Shown here piece by piece: positions 8,224 through 16,531 of a DNA stretch of 36,303 nucleotides. The notes beneath the pieces are model-generated. The model worked only from the letters and a program-made list of their open reading frames with translations. It was not told where the DNA came from and did no database searches. Position 1 is the stretch's first letter; every line of letters begins with the position of its first letter. The translations under genes and the position numbers were made by a program. Source of the DNA: Vibrio brasiliensis LMG 20546 (GTDB lineage: Bacteria; Pseudomonadota; Gammaproteobacteria; Enterobacterales; Vibrionaceae); the NCBI RefSeq assembly GCF_000189255.1, contig NZ_AEVS01000078.1, positions 1 through 36,303 on the forward strand, written 5' to 3'.

Positions 8224-9120
8224 GTGAAAATATTGATAGTAGATGACAGCAAAGCGACATTAGAGATTGTCAGGCGAGGCTTAGAAAGCTTTGGTTACTG
8301 TCGCCTATCGATCAAGAAAACCTGTGATGCCCGAGAAGCCATTACTATTGCTCAGGAGTGGCACCCAGAAATTGTCCTAACCGATTGGTATATGCCTGAA
8401 ATGACAGGGCTCACACTGATTAAGGAGTTGATGAAGCTGGGTGATGAGATAAAAATCGGCATGATCACCACTGTGGATGATCAACTGCAAATCAAACAGG
8501 CTAAACAGGCAGGGGCTAGTTTTGTACTCAGTAAGCCATTTGAAGACGCCGAGTTGCATCGACTACTACTGCCCTTAGTACAAGGCGCGCAAGAGAGTCA
8601 GAAGACGCTAGATTCCATCGGCGAAGTCCAGAAAGAGCTGGCACTGCCCAAGTTGACTCAATTAGAAAAGCTTCTACAGCGAGAACTGGGCGATAAGTTA
8701 ACGCTAACTAACCTGGCACCTCAATCTTTTGATGACAGTAAGATTCCCTGTTTGCTGGCGGTATATGAGGATAGCGCTACGCAGCGTCCGCGAGCGGTCG
8801 CCATGTTGGATTTACAGGCAATTTGTGTTTTGTCGCATACGGCAAGGACGGTATCAAGTGACGATATTGCTCAGGCTCAACAGAGCCAGTTAGTGGGTAA
8901 GGCAATGCTTGATGCCTGCCACAAGGTCCTGTCACTTTCTGCGTTGGCTTTTCTTGATAGCCAGACCCGAAAGAGCCTGCGCCTGAAGAACGTCAGCTTC
9001 ATAGCTGAGGAGTTTGATAAGCTAAAAACGCTTTATGGCAAAGAGGCCGATAAGCGCGTCGACTTTTCCTGCAAGTTTGGTGAGATGGCAGAGGGGAAAG
9101 TGACATTAGTGGGCTTCTAG
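8224..9120 (+). CDS. Response regulator with N-terminal receiver and unassigned C-terminal domain
   Basis: 298 residues. The receiver domain (1 to about 120) has the acidic pair D7-D8, phospho-acceptor D54 in VLTDWYMPEMTG, T82/T83 and K104 in SKPF, so phosphorylation should be intact. The remaining 170 residues contain no DNA-binding helix-turn-helix, GGDEF, EAL or HD signature that I can see. The region resembles CheX/CheC-like folds only loosely. The frame extends to a GTG at 8209, but GTG 8224 gives MKILIVDDS, the usual receiver start, with AAGGTGG (8206-8212) as the ribosome site. No histidine kinase gene lies nearby, so its partner is unknown. Confidence 0.85.
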   Translation: MKILIVDDSKATLEIVRRGLESFGYCRLSIKKTCDAREAITIAQEWHPEIVLTDWYMPEMTGLTLIKELMKLGDEIKIGMITTVDDQLQIKQAKQAGASFVLSKPFEDAELHRLLLPLVQGAQESQKTLDSIGEVQKELALPKLTQLEKLLQRELGDKLTLTNLAPQSFDDSKIPCLLAVYEDSATQRPRAVAMLDLQAICVLSHTARTVSSDDIAQAQQSQLVGKAMLDACHKVLSLSALAFLDSQTRKSLRLKNVSFIAEEFDKLKTLYGKEADKRVDFSCKFGEMAEGKVTLVGF

Positions 9121-9139
9121 CCCAAAAATTAAAGATAAT

Positions 9140-9168
9140 AAAAAAGGATGCCGAAGCATCCTTTTTTT
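9140..9168. terminator. Bidirectional terminator between the response regulator and gor
   Basis: AAAAAAGGATGC and GCATCCTTTTTT form a 12-bp stem with a CGAA loop. The A-tract and T-tract serve both converging transcripts. Confidence 0.92.
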
Positions 9169-9184
9169 GTTTCCTACTGGCGCA

Positions 9185-10540
9185 TTAGCGCATAGTAACA
9201 AACTCTTCTGAACCTGTTGGGTGAATCGCTACAACAGAGTCGAAGTCAGCTTTAGTTGCGCCCATCTTCATGGCAACGCCAAAGCCCTGAATCATTTCAT
9301 CTACTGTAAAGCCGATGCCGTGCAGACCAACAACCGTCTCTTCTTCGCCCGCACATACCAGTTTCATCTTACATGGCTGACGGTGCTTAGTAACCGCAGT
9401 GTACATCGCTGTGAAGCCAGACGTGTAAACCTTGATGTTGTCTTTACCGTATTTCTCTTCAGCTTCCTGAGTTGTCAGGCCAATAGTACCGATTGGTGGG
9501 TGGCTGAATACCACTGTAGGAACCAGGTCGTAGTCCATCTTAGCGTTTGGTTTGTTGTTAAACAGACGCTCAGATAGCTGACGACCCGCTTTTACTGCGA
9601 CAGGAGTCAGTTCGATACCACCTTCCATGATGTCACCTACACAGTAGATGCCAGCAACGTTAGTTGCCTGGAATTCGTCTACTTTGATGTAACCACGGTC
9701 GTTAGTTTCAACACCAGTAGCAGCCAGATTGATCGCGTCAGTTGCCGGGTGGCGACCGATCGCCCAGATAAGCTGGTCAACGTTCTGCGTGTTGCCGTTT
9801 TCCAGATGTAGAGTCAGGCTCCCGTCTGCTTCTTTAACCACTTCTTTTGGTACCGAGTGAGTATGCAGTGTTGGACCTTCCGCTTCCATTACTTCAACCA
9901 GAGTCTCAATGATCATTGGGTCGAAGCTACGTAGAGGAGATTCTTTACGGCAGAACAGGTGTGTTTCTGTGCCCAATGCGTTTAGTACACCAGCGATCTC
10001 AACCGCGATGTAGCCTGCACCGATAACCGCAACACGTTTTGGCTGTTCATTAAGCTCGAAGAAACCGTTAGAGTCGATGCCGTATTCTGCACCTGGAATA
10101 TTAGGGATAGTCGGACGACCACCAACTGCAATCAGGATATGGTCTGCAGTGTAGTGTTCACCGTTCACTTCAACGGTTTTTTCATCAACAAACTTAGCAA
10201 AGCCTTTGATCACGTTAACCTTGTTGTTGCCAAGAACGCGGTCGTAAGATTGGTGAATACGACCAATGTATGCCTGACGACTTTCAACTAGCTTGCTCCA
10301 GTCAAAGCCTTTCACATCCACGTCAAAACCGTAGTCCTCAGCGTACAGGTGCATCGCTTCCGCGATTTGAGCGCCGTGCCACATTACTTTCTTTGGTACA
10401 CAACCAACGTTAACACACGTGCCACCCAGGTCCTGAGCTTCGATCAGTGCTACTTTCGCGCCGTACATTGCTGCGCGGTTTGCCGATGCAATGCCGCCTG
10501 AACCGCCGCCGATACAGATGTAATCAAAATGAGTCGCCAT
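9185..10540 (-). CDS. gor: Glutathione-disulfide reductase
   Basis: Cytoplasmic FAD enzyme that reduces glutathione disulfide with NADPH. The 451-residue length equals the family norm. Visible features: FAD-binding [14 protein letters not shown] (11-24), redox pair C42-C47 in GGTCVNVGC, the NADPH fold starting [15 protein letters not shown], and the C-terminal HPTGSEE with the catalytic His and Glu. The frame continues upstream for 54 codons, but GGAG six bases before the ATG at 10540 and homology to E. coli Gor fix the start there. It follows rlmJ, as in E. coli. The 177-base gap between them carries two hairpins, so gor may have its own leader. Confidence 0.96.
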   Translation of the reverse strand: MATHFDYICIGGGSGGIASANRAAMYGAKVALIEAQDLGGTCVNVGCVPKKVMWHGAQIAEAMHLYAEDYGFDVDVKGFDWSKLVESRQAYIGRIHQSYDRVLGNNKVNVIKGFAKFVDEKTVEVNGEHYTADHILIAVGGRPTIPNIPGAEYGIDSNGFFELNEQPKRVAVIGAGYIAVEIAGVLNALGTETHLFCRKESPLRSFDPMIIETLVEVMEAEGPTLHTHSVPKEVVKEADGSLTLHLENGNTQNVDQLIWAIGRHPATDAINLAATGVETNDRGYIKVDEFQATNVAGIYCVGDIMEGGIELTPVAVKAGRQLSERLFNNKPNAKMDYDLVPTVVFSHPPIGTIGLTTQEAEEKYGKDNIKVYTSGFTAMYTAVTKHRQPCKMKLVCAGEEETVVGLHGIGFTVDEMIQGFGVAMKMGATKADFDSVVAIHPTGSEEFVTMR

Positions 10541-10566
10541 GACTTTCTCCATGTTCTGAGGTGCTG

Positions 10567-10665
10567 GACTCGGCTCAATGTGTCGAGTCAGGTCGCAAGC
10601 ATCCTGCAAATAGTAATTTGTTATTGTAGATATGGAGGATAGATCGGTTGAACTCAATCTATCCT
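10567..10665 (-). promoter_or_regulatory. Structured leader or operator region upstream of gor
   Basis: Two inverted repeats lie between rlmJ and gor. One has 9-bp perfect arms, AGGATAGAT (10636-10644) and ATCTATCCT (10657-10665), with a 12-base spacer. The other has 6-bp arms, GACTCG (10567-10572) and CGAGTC (10584-10589). On the minus strand neither is followed by a T-tract, so they are not typical terminators. They may be a dimeric regulator site plus a leader hairpin. Confidence 0.4.
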
Positions 10666-10717
10666 GTTTAATTTTTCTTCGTTGTTTTATCTTGCAGCAC
10701 AAAGAGTGCTGATATTG

Positions 10718-11557
10718 TTATTCAGGAACGATCCATTCCACCTTAAAGTGACCTGTTGCCGGAGCAATAGCTTCCTTCAAGAAAGGAAGAATTTCCTGCA
10801 TCTGACTTTCCAGTTTCCAAGGAGGGTTAATGACAATCATGCCCGACGCTGTCATACCACGCTCACTGGTATCAGGAGAGACACCAAGCTCGATTTGAAG
10901 AATTTTGCGAATACCAAGACCTTGCAGGCCTTCGATCATATCTTCAATGTCGCAGCGGTTGACTACCGGGTACCAAATCGCATAGATGCCAGTCGCCCAA
11001 CGCTTGTAGCTTTGGAAGATTGCCTGCACCACGTCGCGGTACTCTTTAGCCAGCTCGTATGGAGGATCGATTAATACCAGACCACGACGCTCTTTTGGTG
11101 GCAAGCTTGCTTTAAGGCGTTTGAAACCATCTTCTTTGTAGATGCTTACCTGGCGGTCACGGTGGAACTCCTGCTCCAGCAGAGGGTGGTCTGCCGGATG
11201 AAGTTCTGTCAGAACCATGCGGTCTTGCGGGCGCAGGTGAGCACGAGCAACGCGCGGAGAGCCCGGGTAGTAACGCAGCGCTTCACCGTTGTTCAGCACT
11301 TTAATCGATTCCAAGTAGCTCTGGATGTCGTCTGGGATATCATTTTGCTGCCAAACGCGCGCAATGCCTTGCTTGTACTCGCCAGTTTTCTCTGACCATT
11401 CGTGGGTTAGATCGTAGCGACCTACACCTGAATGGGTGTCATGATAGACAAATGGCTTCTCTTTTTGCTGCAAAGAGTTGAGGATAAGACTTTGAACAAT
11501 ATGCTTAATAACGTCGGCATGGTTGCCAGCGTGAAAGCTATGGCGGTAACTTAACAA
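10718..11557 (-). CDS. rlmJ: 23S rRNA (adenine(2030)-N6)-methyltransferase
   Basis: RlmJ uses S-adenosylmethionine to methylate A2030 of 23S rRNA. The 279 residues match E. coli RlmJ (YhiR, 280) almost throughout: N-terminal MLSYRHSFHAGNHADV, the catalytic LIDPPYE motif near residue 167, the GMTASGMIVINPPWKLE block, and the terminal WIVPE. The start codon is TTG (complement of 11555-11557), and the next residues agree exactly with the E. coli N-terminus. The ribosome site is weak (GAGAG about 9 bases upstream), so translation is probably modest. It is divergent from prlC, keeping the E. coli prlC/rlmJ/gor neighbourhood. Confidence 0.95.
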   Translation of the reverse strand: MLSYRHSFHAGNHADVIKHIVQSLILNSLQQKEKPFVYHDTHSGVGRYDLTHEWSEKTGEYKQGIARVWQQNDIPDDIQSYLESIKVLNNGEALRYYPGSPRVARAHLRPQDRMVLTELHPADHPLLEQEFHRDRQVSIYKEDGFKRLKASLPPKERRGLVLIDPPYELAKEYRDVVQAIFQSYKRWATGIYAIWYPVVNRCDIEDMIEGLQGLGIRKILQIELGVSPDTSERGMTASGMIVINPPWKLESQMQEILPFLKEAIAPATGHFKVEWIVPE

Positions 11558-11745
11558 AATATTTCTCTCAGAATAGCTGCAAAGAGCATGATGAATAATG
11601 GTAGTTAGTATACGTTACTATTGAAAATTGCTGAACCTACCTATATTTACTATTTAAGACCAATAAGAATTAACTCAGACCAACACCATCTAGACACGTG
11701 GTTCTAGCTGCGTATGTTTGCGTTATCCAATAAAAGGAATGATTT

Positions 11746-13788
11746 ATGTCTAACCCTCTTCTTAGCTTTACCGATTTGCCTCCATTTTCTCAAATCAAAC
11801 CGGAACATGTTAAGCCAGCGGTAGAACAGGCGATTGCAGATTGTCGCGCTAAAATCGAGCAGGTTTTAGCGGGTAATACCGAACCTACGTGGGATAACGT
11901 TGTGGCGCCAATTGAAGAAGTGGATGATCGTCTGAGTCGTATTTGGTCACCTATCAGCCACATGAACTCAGTAGTGAACAGTGATGAATTACGTGACGCG
12001 TACGAGAGCTGTCTACCACTGTTATCAGAGTATGGTACCTGGGTCGGTCAGCACAAAGGTCTGTTTGAAGCATACAAGTCGCTTAAGGCAAGCGAGTCGT
12101 TTGCTGCCCTGACTCAAGCACAAAAGAAAACCATTACAGACTCACTACGTGACTTCGAGCTATCTGGAATTGGTCTGCCAGCTGATGAACAGCACCGTTA
12201 TGGTGAAATTAGCAAGCGCATGTCTGAGCTGGGCTCTAAGTTCTCTAACAATGTGCTCGATGCCACTATGGGCTGGACCAAGCATATCTCTGACGAAAAA
12301 CAATTGGCAGGCATGCCTGAGTCTGCTCTGGCGGCAGCAAAAGCAGCGGCAGAAGCTAAAGAACTTGATGGCTATCTGCTGACTTTAGATATTCCATCAT
12401 ACCTGCCGGTAATGACTTACTGTGACAACCAAGAGCTTCGTAAAGAGCTATACGAGGCGTACGTAACACGTGCCTCTGATCGTGGCCCTAAAGCAGGTGA
12501 GTGGGATAACACTGAAATCATCAATGAGCAGCTTAAACTGCGCTTTGAAATTGCTCGTATGCTGGGCTTCAATACTTTCAGTGAGAAGTCTCTGGCTACC
12601 AAAATGGCAGAGAATCCATCCCAAGTACTTGGCTTCCTCAATGACCTTGCTAGTAAAGCTAAGCCACAAGGTGAGCGAGAAGTTGAAGAGTTACGCCAGT
12701 TTGCTAAGAGCGAATTCGGAGTTGAAGAACTGAACTTGTGGGATATCGCATACTACAGCGAGAAACAGAAACAGCACCTGTTCCAGATCTCCGATGAAGA
12801 ACTTCGCCCATACTTCCCTGAAGCGAAAGCAGTAAGCGGTCTGTTTGAGGTTCTGAAGCGAGTATTCGGTATGTCAGTGGAAGAGCGTCAAGGCGTGGAT
12901 ACCTGGCATGAGTCGGTACGTTTCTTTGATATCTTTGATGCTGACAACAATTTACGTGGTAGCTTCTATCTTGATCTGTATGCACGTGAGCACAAACGAG
13001 GTGGCGCGTGGATGGATGAGTGTCGTGTACGTCGTATTAACGCGCAGGGTGAACTCCAGTCTCCTGTCGCCTACTTAACCTGTAACTTTAATCGTCCTGT
13101 TGGTGATAAGCCTGCGCTATTTACCCACGATGAGGTGGTTACTCTGTTCCATGAGTTTGGTCACGGTATCCACCATATGCTGACTCAGGTAGAGACGGGC
13201 GCGGTATCAGGTATTAATGGTGTACCTTGGGATGCAGTTGAGTTACCAAGTCAGTTCCTGGAGAACTGGTGCTGGGAAGAGCAGGCACTCGCGTTCATTT
13301 CTGGTCACTTCGAAACAGGTGAACCTTTACCGAAAGAGATGCTAGAGAAGATGTTGGCAGCGAAAAACTTCCAGTCAGCGATGTTTATTCTTCGACAGCT
13401 AGAGTTTGGTCTGTTTGATTTCACGCTGCACACTGAGTTTGACCCGGAAATTGGCCCTCGTGTACTTGAAACGCTGGCTGAAGTGAAATCCAAGGTTGCG
13501 GTACTACCAAGTCTGGAGTGGAACCGCTTCTCTCACAGCTTTAGCCATATCTTTGCTGGTGGTTACAGTGCGGGTTACTACAGCTACCTATGGGCAGAAG
13601 TACTCTCTTCAGATGCGTTCTCTCGCTTTGAAGAGGAAGGCATCTTCAACACCGAAACTGGCCAGAGTTTCCTGAACAATATCCTAGAGATGGGAGGAAG
13701 CGAAGAGCCGATGGAGCTGTTTAAGCGTTTCCGAGGTCGTGAACCTCAGATTGATGCTCTGTTGCGTCATGCGGGCATTTCTGCATAA
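11746..13788 (+). CDS. prlC: Oligopeptidase A (M3 zinc metallopeptidase)
   Basis: Cytoplasmic zinc endopeptidase that degrades short peptides, including cleaved signal peptides. The 680-residue chain begins MSNPLLSFTDLPPFSQIKPEHV as in E. coli OpdA, which has the same length. The zinc motif HEFGH is at residues 469-473, the same position as in the E. coli enzyme, and the third-ligand helix region ELPSQFLENW follows. AAGGA precedes the ATG. The 188-base divergent region with rlmJ contains no clear sigma-32 promoter, although prlC is a heat-shock gene in E. coli. Confidence 0.96.
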   Translation: MSNPLLSFTDLPPFSQIKPEHVKPAVEQAIADCRAKIEQVLAGNTEPTWDNVVAPIEEVDDRLSRIWSPISHMNSVVNSDELRDAYESCLPLLSEYGTWVGQHKGLFEAYKSLKASESFAALTQAQKKTITDSLRDFELSGIGLPADEQHRYGEISKRMSELGSKFSNNVLDATMGWTKHISDEKQLAGMPESALAAAKAAAEAKELDGYLLTLDIPSYLPVMTYCDNQELRKELYEAYVTRASDRGPKAGEWDNTEIINEQLKLRFEIARMLGFNTFSEKSLATKMAENPSQVLGFLNDLASKAKPQGEREVEELRQFAKSEFGVEELNLWDIAYYSEKQKQHLFQISDEELRPYFPEAKAVSGLFEVLKRVFGMSVEERQGVDTWHESVRFFDIFDADNNLRGSFYLDLYAREHKRGGAWMDECRVRRINAQGELQSPVAYLTCNFNRPVGDKPALFTHDEVVTLFHEFGHGIHHMLTQVETGAVSGINGVPWDAVELPSQFLENWCWEEQALAFISGHFETGEPLPKEMLEKMLAAKNFQSAMFILRQLEFGLFDFTLHTEFDPEIGPRVLETLAEVKSKVAVLPSLEWNRFSHSFSHIFAGGYSAGYYSYLWAEVLSSDAFSRFEEEGIFNTETGQSFLNNILEMGGSEEPMELFKRFRGREPQIDALLRHAGISA

Positions 13789-13821
13789 CTGATCTCAAAT
13801 ATAACAACAGTATCAATAACG

Positions 13822-13854
13822 AAGAGCATCGCTGCTGCAGCGATGCTCTTTTTT
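13822..13854 (+). terminator. Terminator of prlC
   Basis: A 13-bp perfect stem, AAGAGCATCGCTG and CAGCGATGCTCTT, with a three-base loop is followed by TTTT. Confidence 0.93.
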
Positions 13855-13888
13855 GTTATTATGTCCGCCTCAATAACATGGAGGTAGT

Positions 13889-14107
13889 ATGTTTAAATTA
13901 TCCAATACCTTGTTACTCAGTGCTGTGTTGACCATCAGCGTAACCGGGTGTGCAGAATTAAAAGAGGCGGGAACGGCGATTGGTCATGCAACTCGTGATA
14001 CGACGACAGCAATCGGCCATGCAACACGAGACACAACTAAAGCGATAGGTCATGCCTCGCGTGATGCGGTTAACTCGGTCAAAGAAGATTTAAGCTCAGA
14101 AGATTAG
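13889..14107 (+). CDS. Small lipoprotein with three 11-residue repeats
   Basis: 72 residues, family not recognised. A signal peptide ends in the lipobox SVTGC, with acylated cysteine C21, so the mature protein has only about 52 residues. Most of it is three consecutive 11-residue units (30-40, 41-51, 52-62) of the form AIGHATRDTTx, the last one diverged. The 11-residue period suggests an amphipathic helix of the 11/3 type lying along a membrane. GGAGG at 13880-13884 is an excellent ribosome site. Its TAG overlaps the stop of the convergent DoxX gene by 3 of 4 bases. Entericidin-like or stress-envelope lipoproteins are possible comparisons. Confidence 0.8.
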   Translation: MFKLSNTLLLSAVLTISVTGCAELKEAGTAIGHATRDTTTAIGHATRDTTKAIGHASRDAVNSVKEDLSSED

Positions 14108-14556
14108 GTCAGTTTATCGCGTAGTATCTTGTCGATGGAGACTGGTCCAGCTCCCCAAACAACGACGATAAGTATCATTAACCCCCACAACTGATGGTCG
14201 TAGAAGCCTTTTTCCCATAGTACGGGGTAAGAGACGACCGCGATGATATTGAACACAAACAGAATCGCTGCCATTGGTCGGGTTAATAGTCCAATGGCAA
14301 CAAACACGGGCAGAATCAGCTCGGCAGCCGTTCCCATATAGGCAGCTAACGTCCAAGGTAAGAGCGGTACCTGATACTCATATTCAAATAAATACAGAGT
14401 ACTATCCCAAGAGGCGATCTTAGTCAGTCCTGAATTGAAGAATACCCACGCAACCCATAGACGGCAAAATAGCAGTAATAAGGGCACAAAGCCTATTTGA
14501 AGTTTTCCCACCCATTGATCATATCTCTCAAGCAAATTACTGATCGTACTAGACAT
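14104..14556 (-). CDS. DoxX-family membrane protein, bufferin cluster (BufD-like)
   Basis: 150-residue inner-membrane protein with four predicted helices (about 22-42, 66-88, 93-111 and 120-140) and the DoxX pattern FCRLWVAWVFFNSGLTKIASW near the N-terminus. DoxX proteins commonly close operons of the DUF2282-DUF692-DUF2063 type and are named BufD in Caulobacter. Its start lies 12 bases after the stop of bufC with its own AAAAGGA ribosome site, so it is the fourth gene of the operon. Its exact role is not established. A link to quinones, redox or peptide handling in the membrane is inference. Confidence 0.85.
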   Translation of the reverse strand: MSSTISNLLERYDQWVGKLQIGFVPLLLLFCRLWVAWVFFNSGLTKIASWDSTLYLFEYEYQVPLLPWTLAAYMGTAAELILPVFVAIGLLTRPMAAILFVFNIIAVVSYPVLWEKGFYDHQLWGLMILIVVVWGAGPVSIDKILRDKLT

Positions 14557-14568
14557 ATTATTTTCCTT

Positions 14569-15345
14569 TTAAGCTGCCAGTGAGAAACCAGCAATCAGAT
14601 CATGCTGGGTTAACAGGTTCAGTTGGGCGAGTAGCGAGGGAGGGATCTCACTCAGCATACAGCCTGACTGAAGGTAATTAAGTAATTCATAGGCTTCAAA
14701 TTCGAGAGCCAAAGTCCAAACGCCTCCTTCAGTAAAGCTAGCGATAACACCTTGCTCGGCCTGCTCTAGTGTTAAGTTGCTGAAGTCATCTTGTTCAATC
14801 GCGCGTTGCAGAGAGAACAGAGCGTAGCGAGAGTGGAATGCCAAGACTCCGGGCTTAAGGTGGAGCTGAATGAGTTGATGCTGTTCTTCTGACAGTTGAG
14901 CTAATTGAGCGAGAGGTAGCAGGTTTTGGTCACTGTTAATTTGGTTGCTCAGCTGCTGGGCTAAATCTATATGCCATTCATACCGAGCCACTTCGAGGCA
15001 GTATGGTGCAGCGCTCACTACCGACGGAAAGCGTTCCAAGGTTTGGTCAAAGTGTTCGCCATAATGGCTGACATCACCGTGTTCAAGGGGGGAATCGAGC
15101 ACATGCTGTCTGGCAACTTGCTTAAAGCACTCTTCCCCTAACAGGGCGTTGAGCATTGGATAAGTCGCTTCGAGAACTTCGCTCAGGCTGATAATGAAGT
15201 TGTTGCGATAAATCTGCATACGTTCATCGGCGGTAAAGGTATCGCTGGCTATATTGCAATCATCACCACTGGCTTGATAATGAAGGGCCTGAGCGAAAGT
15301 GCTTTGTAATTGGGCGAGAGAAAGTTCACTGTAGCTTTGCGTCAT
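14569..15345 (-). CDS. bufC: DUF2063 partner protein of the MNIO enzyme (BufC/HvfC-like)
   Basis: 258 residues of the DUF2063 family, which databases often call a putative DNA-binding domain. The N-terminal helical domain shows the family pattern MQIYRNNFIISLSEVLEATYPML and LLGEECFKQVARQHV. In the related Haemophilus Hvf and Caulobacter Buf systems this protein works with the DUF692 oxidase, presenting the precursor peptide for cysteine modification; it is not a transcription factor. Its ATG overlaps the bufB stop by four bases (ATGA at 15342-15345), which implies translational coupling in a 1:1 enzyme complex. Confidence 0.88.
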   Translation of the reverse strand: MTQSYSELSLAQLQSTFAQALHYQASGDDCNIASDTFTADERMQIYRNNFIISLSEVLEATYPMLNALLGEECFKQVARQHVLDSPLEHGDVSHYGEHFDQTLERFPSVVSAAPYCLEVARYEWHIDLAQQLSNQINSDQNLLPLAQLAQLSEEQHQLIQLHLKPGVLAFHSRYALFSLQRAIEQDDFSNLTLEQAEQGVIASFTEGGVWTLALEFEAYELLNYLQSGCMLSEIPPSLLAQLNLLTQHDLIAGFSLAA

Positions 15346-16199
15346 GACACCTTCCTCTCGCTGCTTTGCCAGTTTTCAAGGTAGTGACTCGCTTTAGCGG
15401 CTTCTCCCAGCAGTACCTGAGGTTCAGGAATGTCGAGATCCCACTCAATTAAGGTGTGGCGTTCACCATATTGCTCAAGCCAAAACTGATACAGTTGCCA
15501 GACTTCGTCACTAACTGGCCGGCTATGGGTATCAATCCAGATTTCACCTTTGTCGAGCTGCTTGACGGTGAAACCAGCCAGATGAATCTCATCAACAGCG
15601 TGAGCTGGAATCGATTGTAAATAATGGAGGCTATCGAAACCGTGGTTAAAAGCAGACACATGAATGTTGTTCAGATCGAGCAACAGGCGACACTGGGTTC
15701 TTTGCTGGACCTCGCTCAAAAACTCCCATTCACTGATGGTGGAGTGATTGAACTTCACGTAACTTGATGGATTCTCGATCAGAATTGGGCGCTGTAAAGC
15801 ATCCTGGACTTCCAGCACGTTGCGGCAAAAAATAGTCAGCGCTTCTTCGGTGTATGGCAGTGGCAAGAGGTCATTAAAATAGTGGCCACCATTCTCACTC
15901 CAACTCAGGTGATCCGAAACCAGAAATGGATTCACTTGATTGATGAGTTGTTTCAGTTGCTGCAAGTGTTGACGATTTACCCGTTCGACACTGCCGAGTG
16001 AAAGACCGATACCATGACAGCTGATCTGGTAATCATTGGCCAGCTTAAGCAATGTTTGTCTGGCTGCTGAATAAGGCTGAAAGTAGTTTTCACTGTGTAC
16101 TTCTAACCAGGAAAGTGGTGGTGTTTCTTCGCTGAAGTAATCGAGATGTGGAGAGCGCAATCCAACGCCAACTTTATTGTGAAAATGGTTTAGGTTCAC
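15342..16199 (-). CDS. bufB: DUF692 multinuclear iron oxidase (MNIO), bufferin maturase (BufB/HvfB-like)
   Basis: 285-residue TIM-barrel enzyme. Family members use two or three irons and oxygen to rebuild cysteines of a precursor peptide into heterocycles. Likely metal ligands are visible in order: VHSENY (about 34-39), SCHGIG, VSDHLSW, LIENPSSY, LLDLNNIHVSAFNH, EIHLAGF, DTHSRPV and LIEWD. The start is GTG (complement of 16197-16199) with AAGGA seven bases upstream. It follows the precursor gene by 71 bases that hold a hairpin, and overlaps bufC. Assignment to the peptide-modifying branch rests on this gene order; DUF692 members elsewhere modify other peptides. Confidence 0.9.
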   Translation of the reverse strand: MNLNHFHNKVGVGLRSPHLDYFSEETPPLSWLEVHSENYFQPYSAARQTLLKLANDYQISCHGIGLSLGSVERVNRQHLQQLKQLINQVNPFLVSDHLSWSENGGHYFNDLLPLPYTEEALTIFCRNVLEVQDALQRPILIENPSSYVKFNHSTISEWEFLSEVQQRTQCRLLLDLNNIHVSAFNHGFDSLHYLQSIPAHAVDEIHLAGFTVKQLDKGEIWIDTHSRPVSDEVWQLYQFWLEQYGERHTLIEWDLDIPEPQVLLGEAAKASHYLENWQSSERKVS

Positions 16200-16229
16200 G
16201 ACACGTTCCTTGATAGCAGAAGAGAAGTA

Positions 16230-16256
16230 AGGTGGCCGGTTGAGCCTTGGCCACCT
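16230..16256 (-). promoter_or_regulatory. Hairpin between bufA and bufB
   Basis: AGGTGGCC (16230-16237) and GGCCACCT (16249-16256) form a perfect 8-bp GC-rich stem. On the minus strand only TTACTTC follows, so termination would be partial. Such a hairpin would keep the precursor peptide in excess over its modifying enzymes, or protect the bufA message. Confidence 0.65.
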
Positions 16257-16270
16257 AGACAGTTACATCA

Positions 16271-16531
16271 TTAAGAAGACTGTGTGCTACCACCTGCTAG
16301 CTTGCCGCATAGTCCTTTTGGTACCACTACGAATGCGTCTGATTGGTTATCTTCTTTTGCTGTGCCCGCGCATGAGCTTGTTTTGGTGGCACAGTCGTTT
16401 TTACCTGCTTTAGCGACGCCGTAGCATTTTTCTTTCTCTGCAGCGACAGCTGGAGCGGCTGTTAGCATAGTGCCACCAAGAGCAATTAGACCAGTAACAG
16501 CGGCAGTAACAGCAAGATTAGACTTTTTCAT
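16271..16531 (-). CDS. bufA: Bufferin precursor peptide, DUF2282 family (BufA1-like)
   Basis: 86-residue exported peptide precursor. Residues 1-31 form a signal peptide ending APAVAA. The mature part has four cysteines, C36 ([10 protein letters not shown]), C47 (NDCATK), C54 (SSCAG) and C75 (PKGLCGKL), in the DUF2282 arrangement. In Caulobacter and Haemophilus relatives, cysteines of such peptides are oxidised by the DUF692-DUF2063 pair and the product binds copper in the periplasm. GAGG eight bases before the ATG is the ribosome site. It is first in the operon bufA-bufB-bufC-DoxX, transcribed away from uvrD. The inducing metal cannot be read from the promoter. Confidence 0.92.
   Translation of the reverse strand: MKKSNLAVTAAVTGLIALGGTMLTAAPAVAAEKEKCYGVAKAGKNDCATKTSSCAGTAKEDNQSDAFVVVPKGLCGKLAGGSTQSS

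Noticed and set aside
10541-10702. An N-terminal extension of glutathione reductase by 54 residues
   Set aside because: GGAG is placed correctly for the ATG at 10540, the encoded length then equals E. coli Gor, and the upstream part covers hairpins and resembles no targeting sequence.
10682-11074. A 130-codon open frame on the plus strand inside rlmJ
   Set aside because: It lies wholly antisense to the strongly conserved rlmJ frame, has no ribosome site and resembles no family.
11558-11745. A sigma-32 heat-shock promoter before prlC
   Set aside because: prlC is heat-inducible in E. coli, but I see no CTTGAA-type -35 with a CCCCAT-type -10 here.
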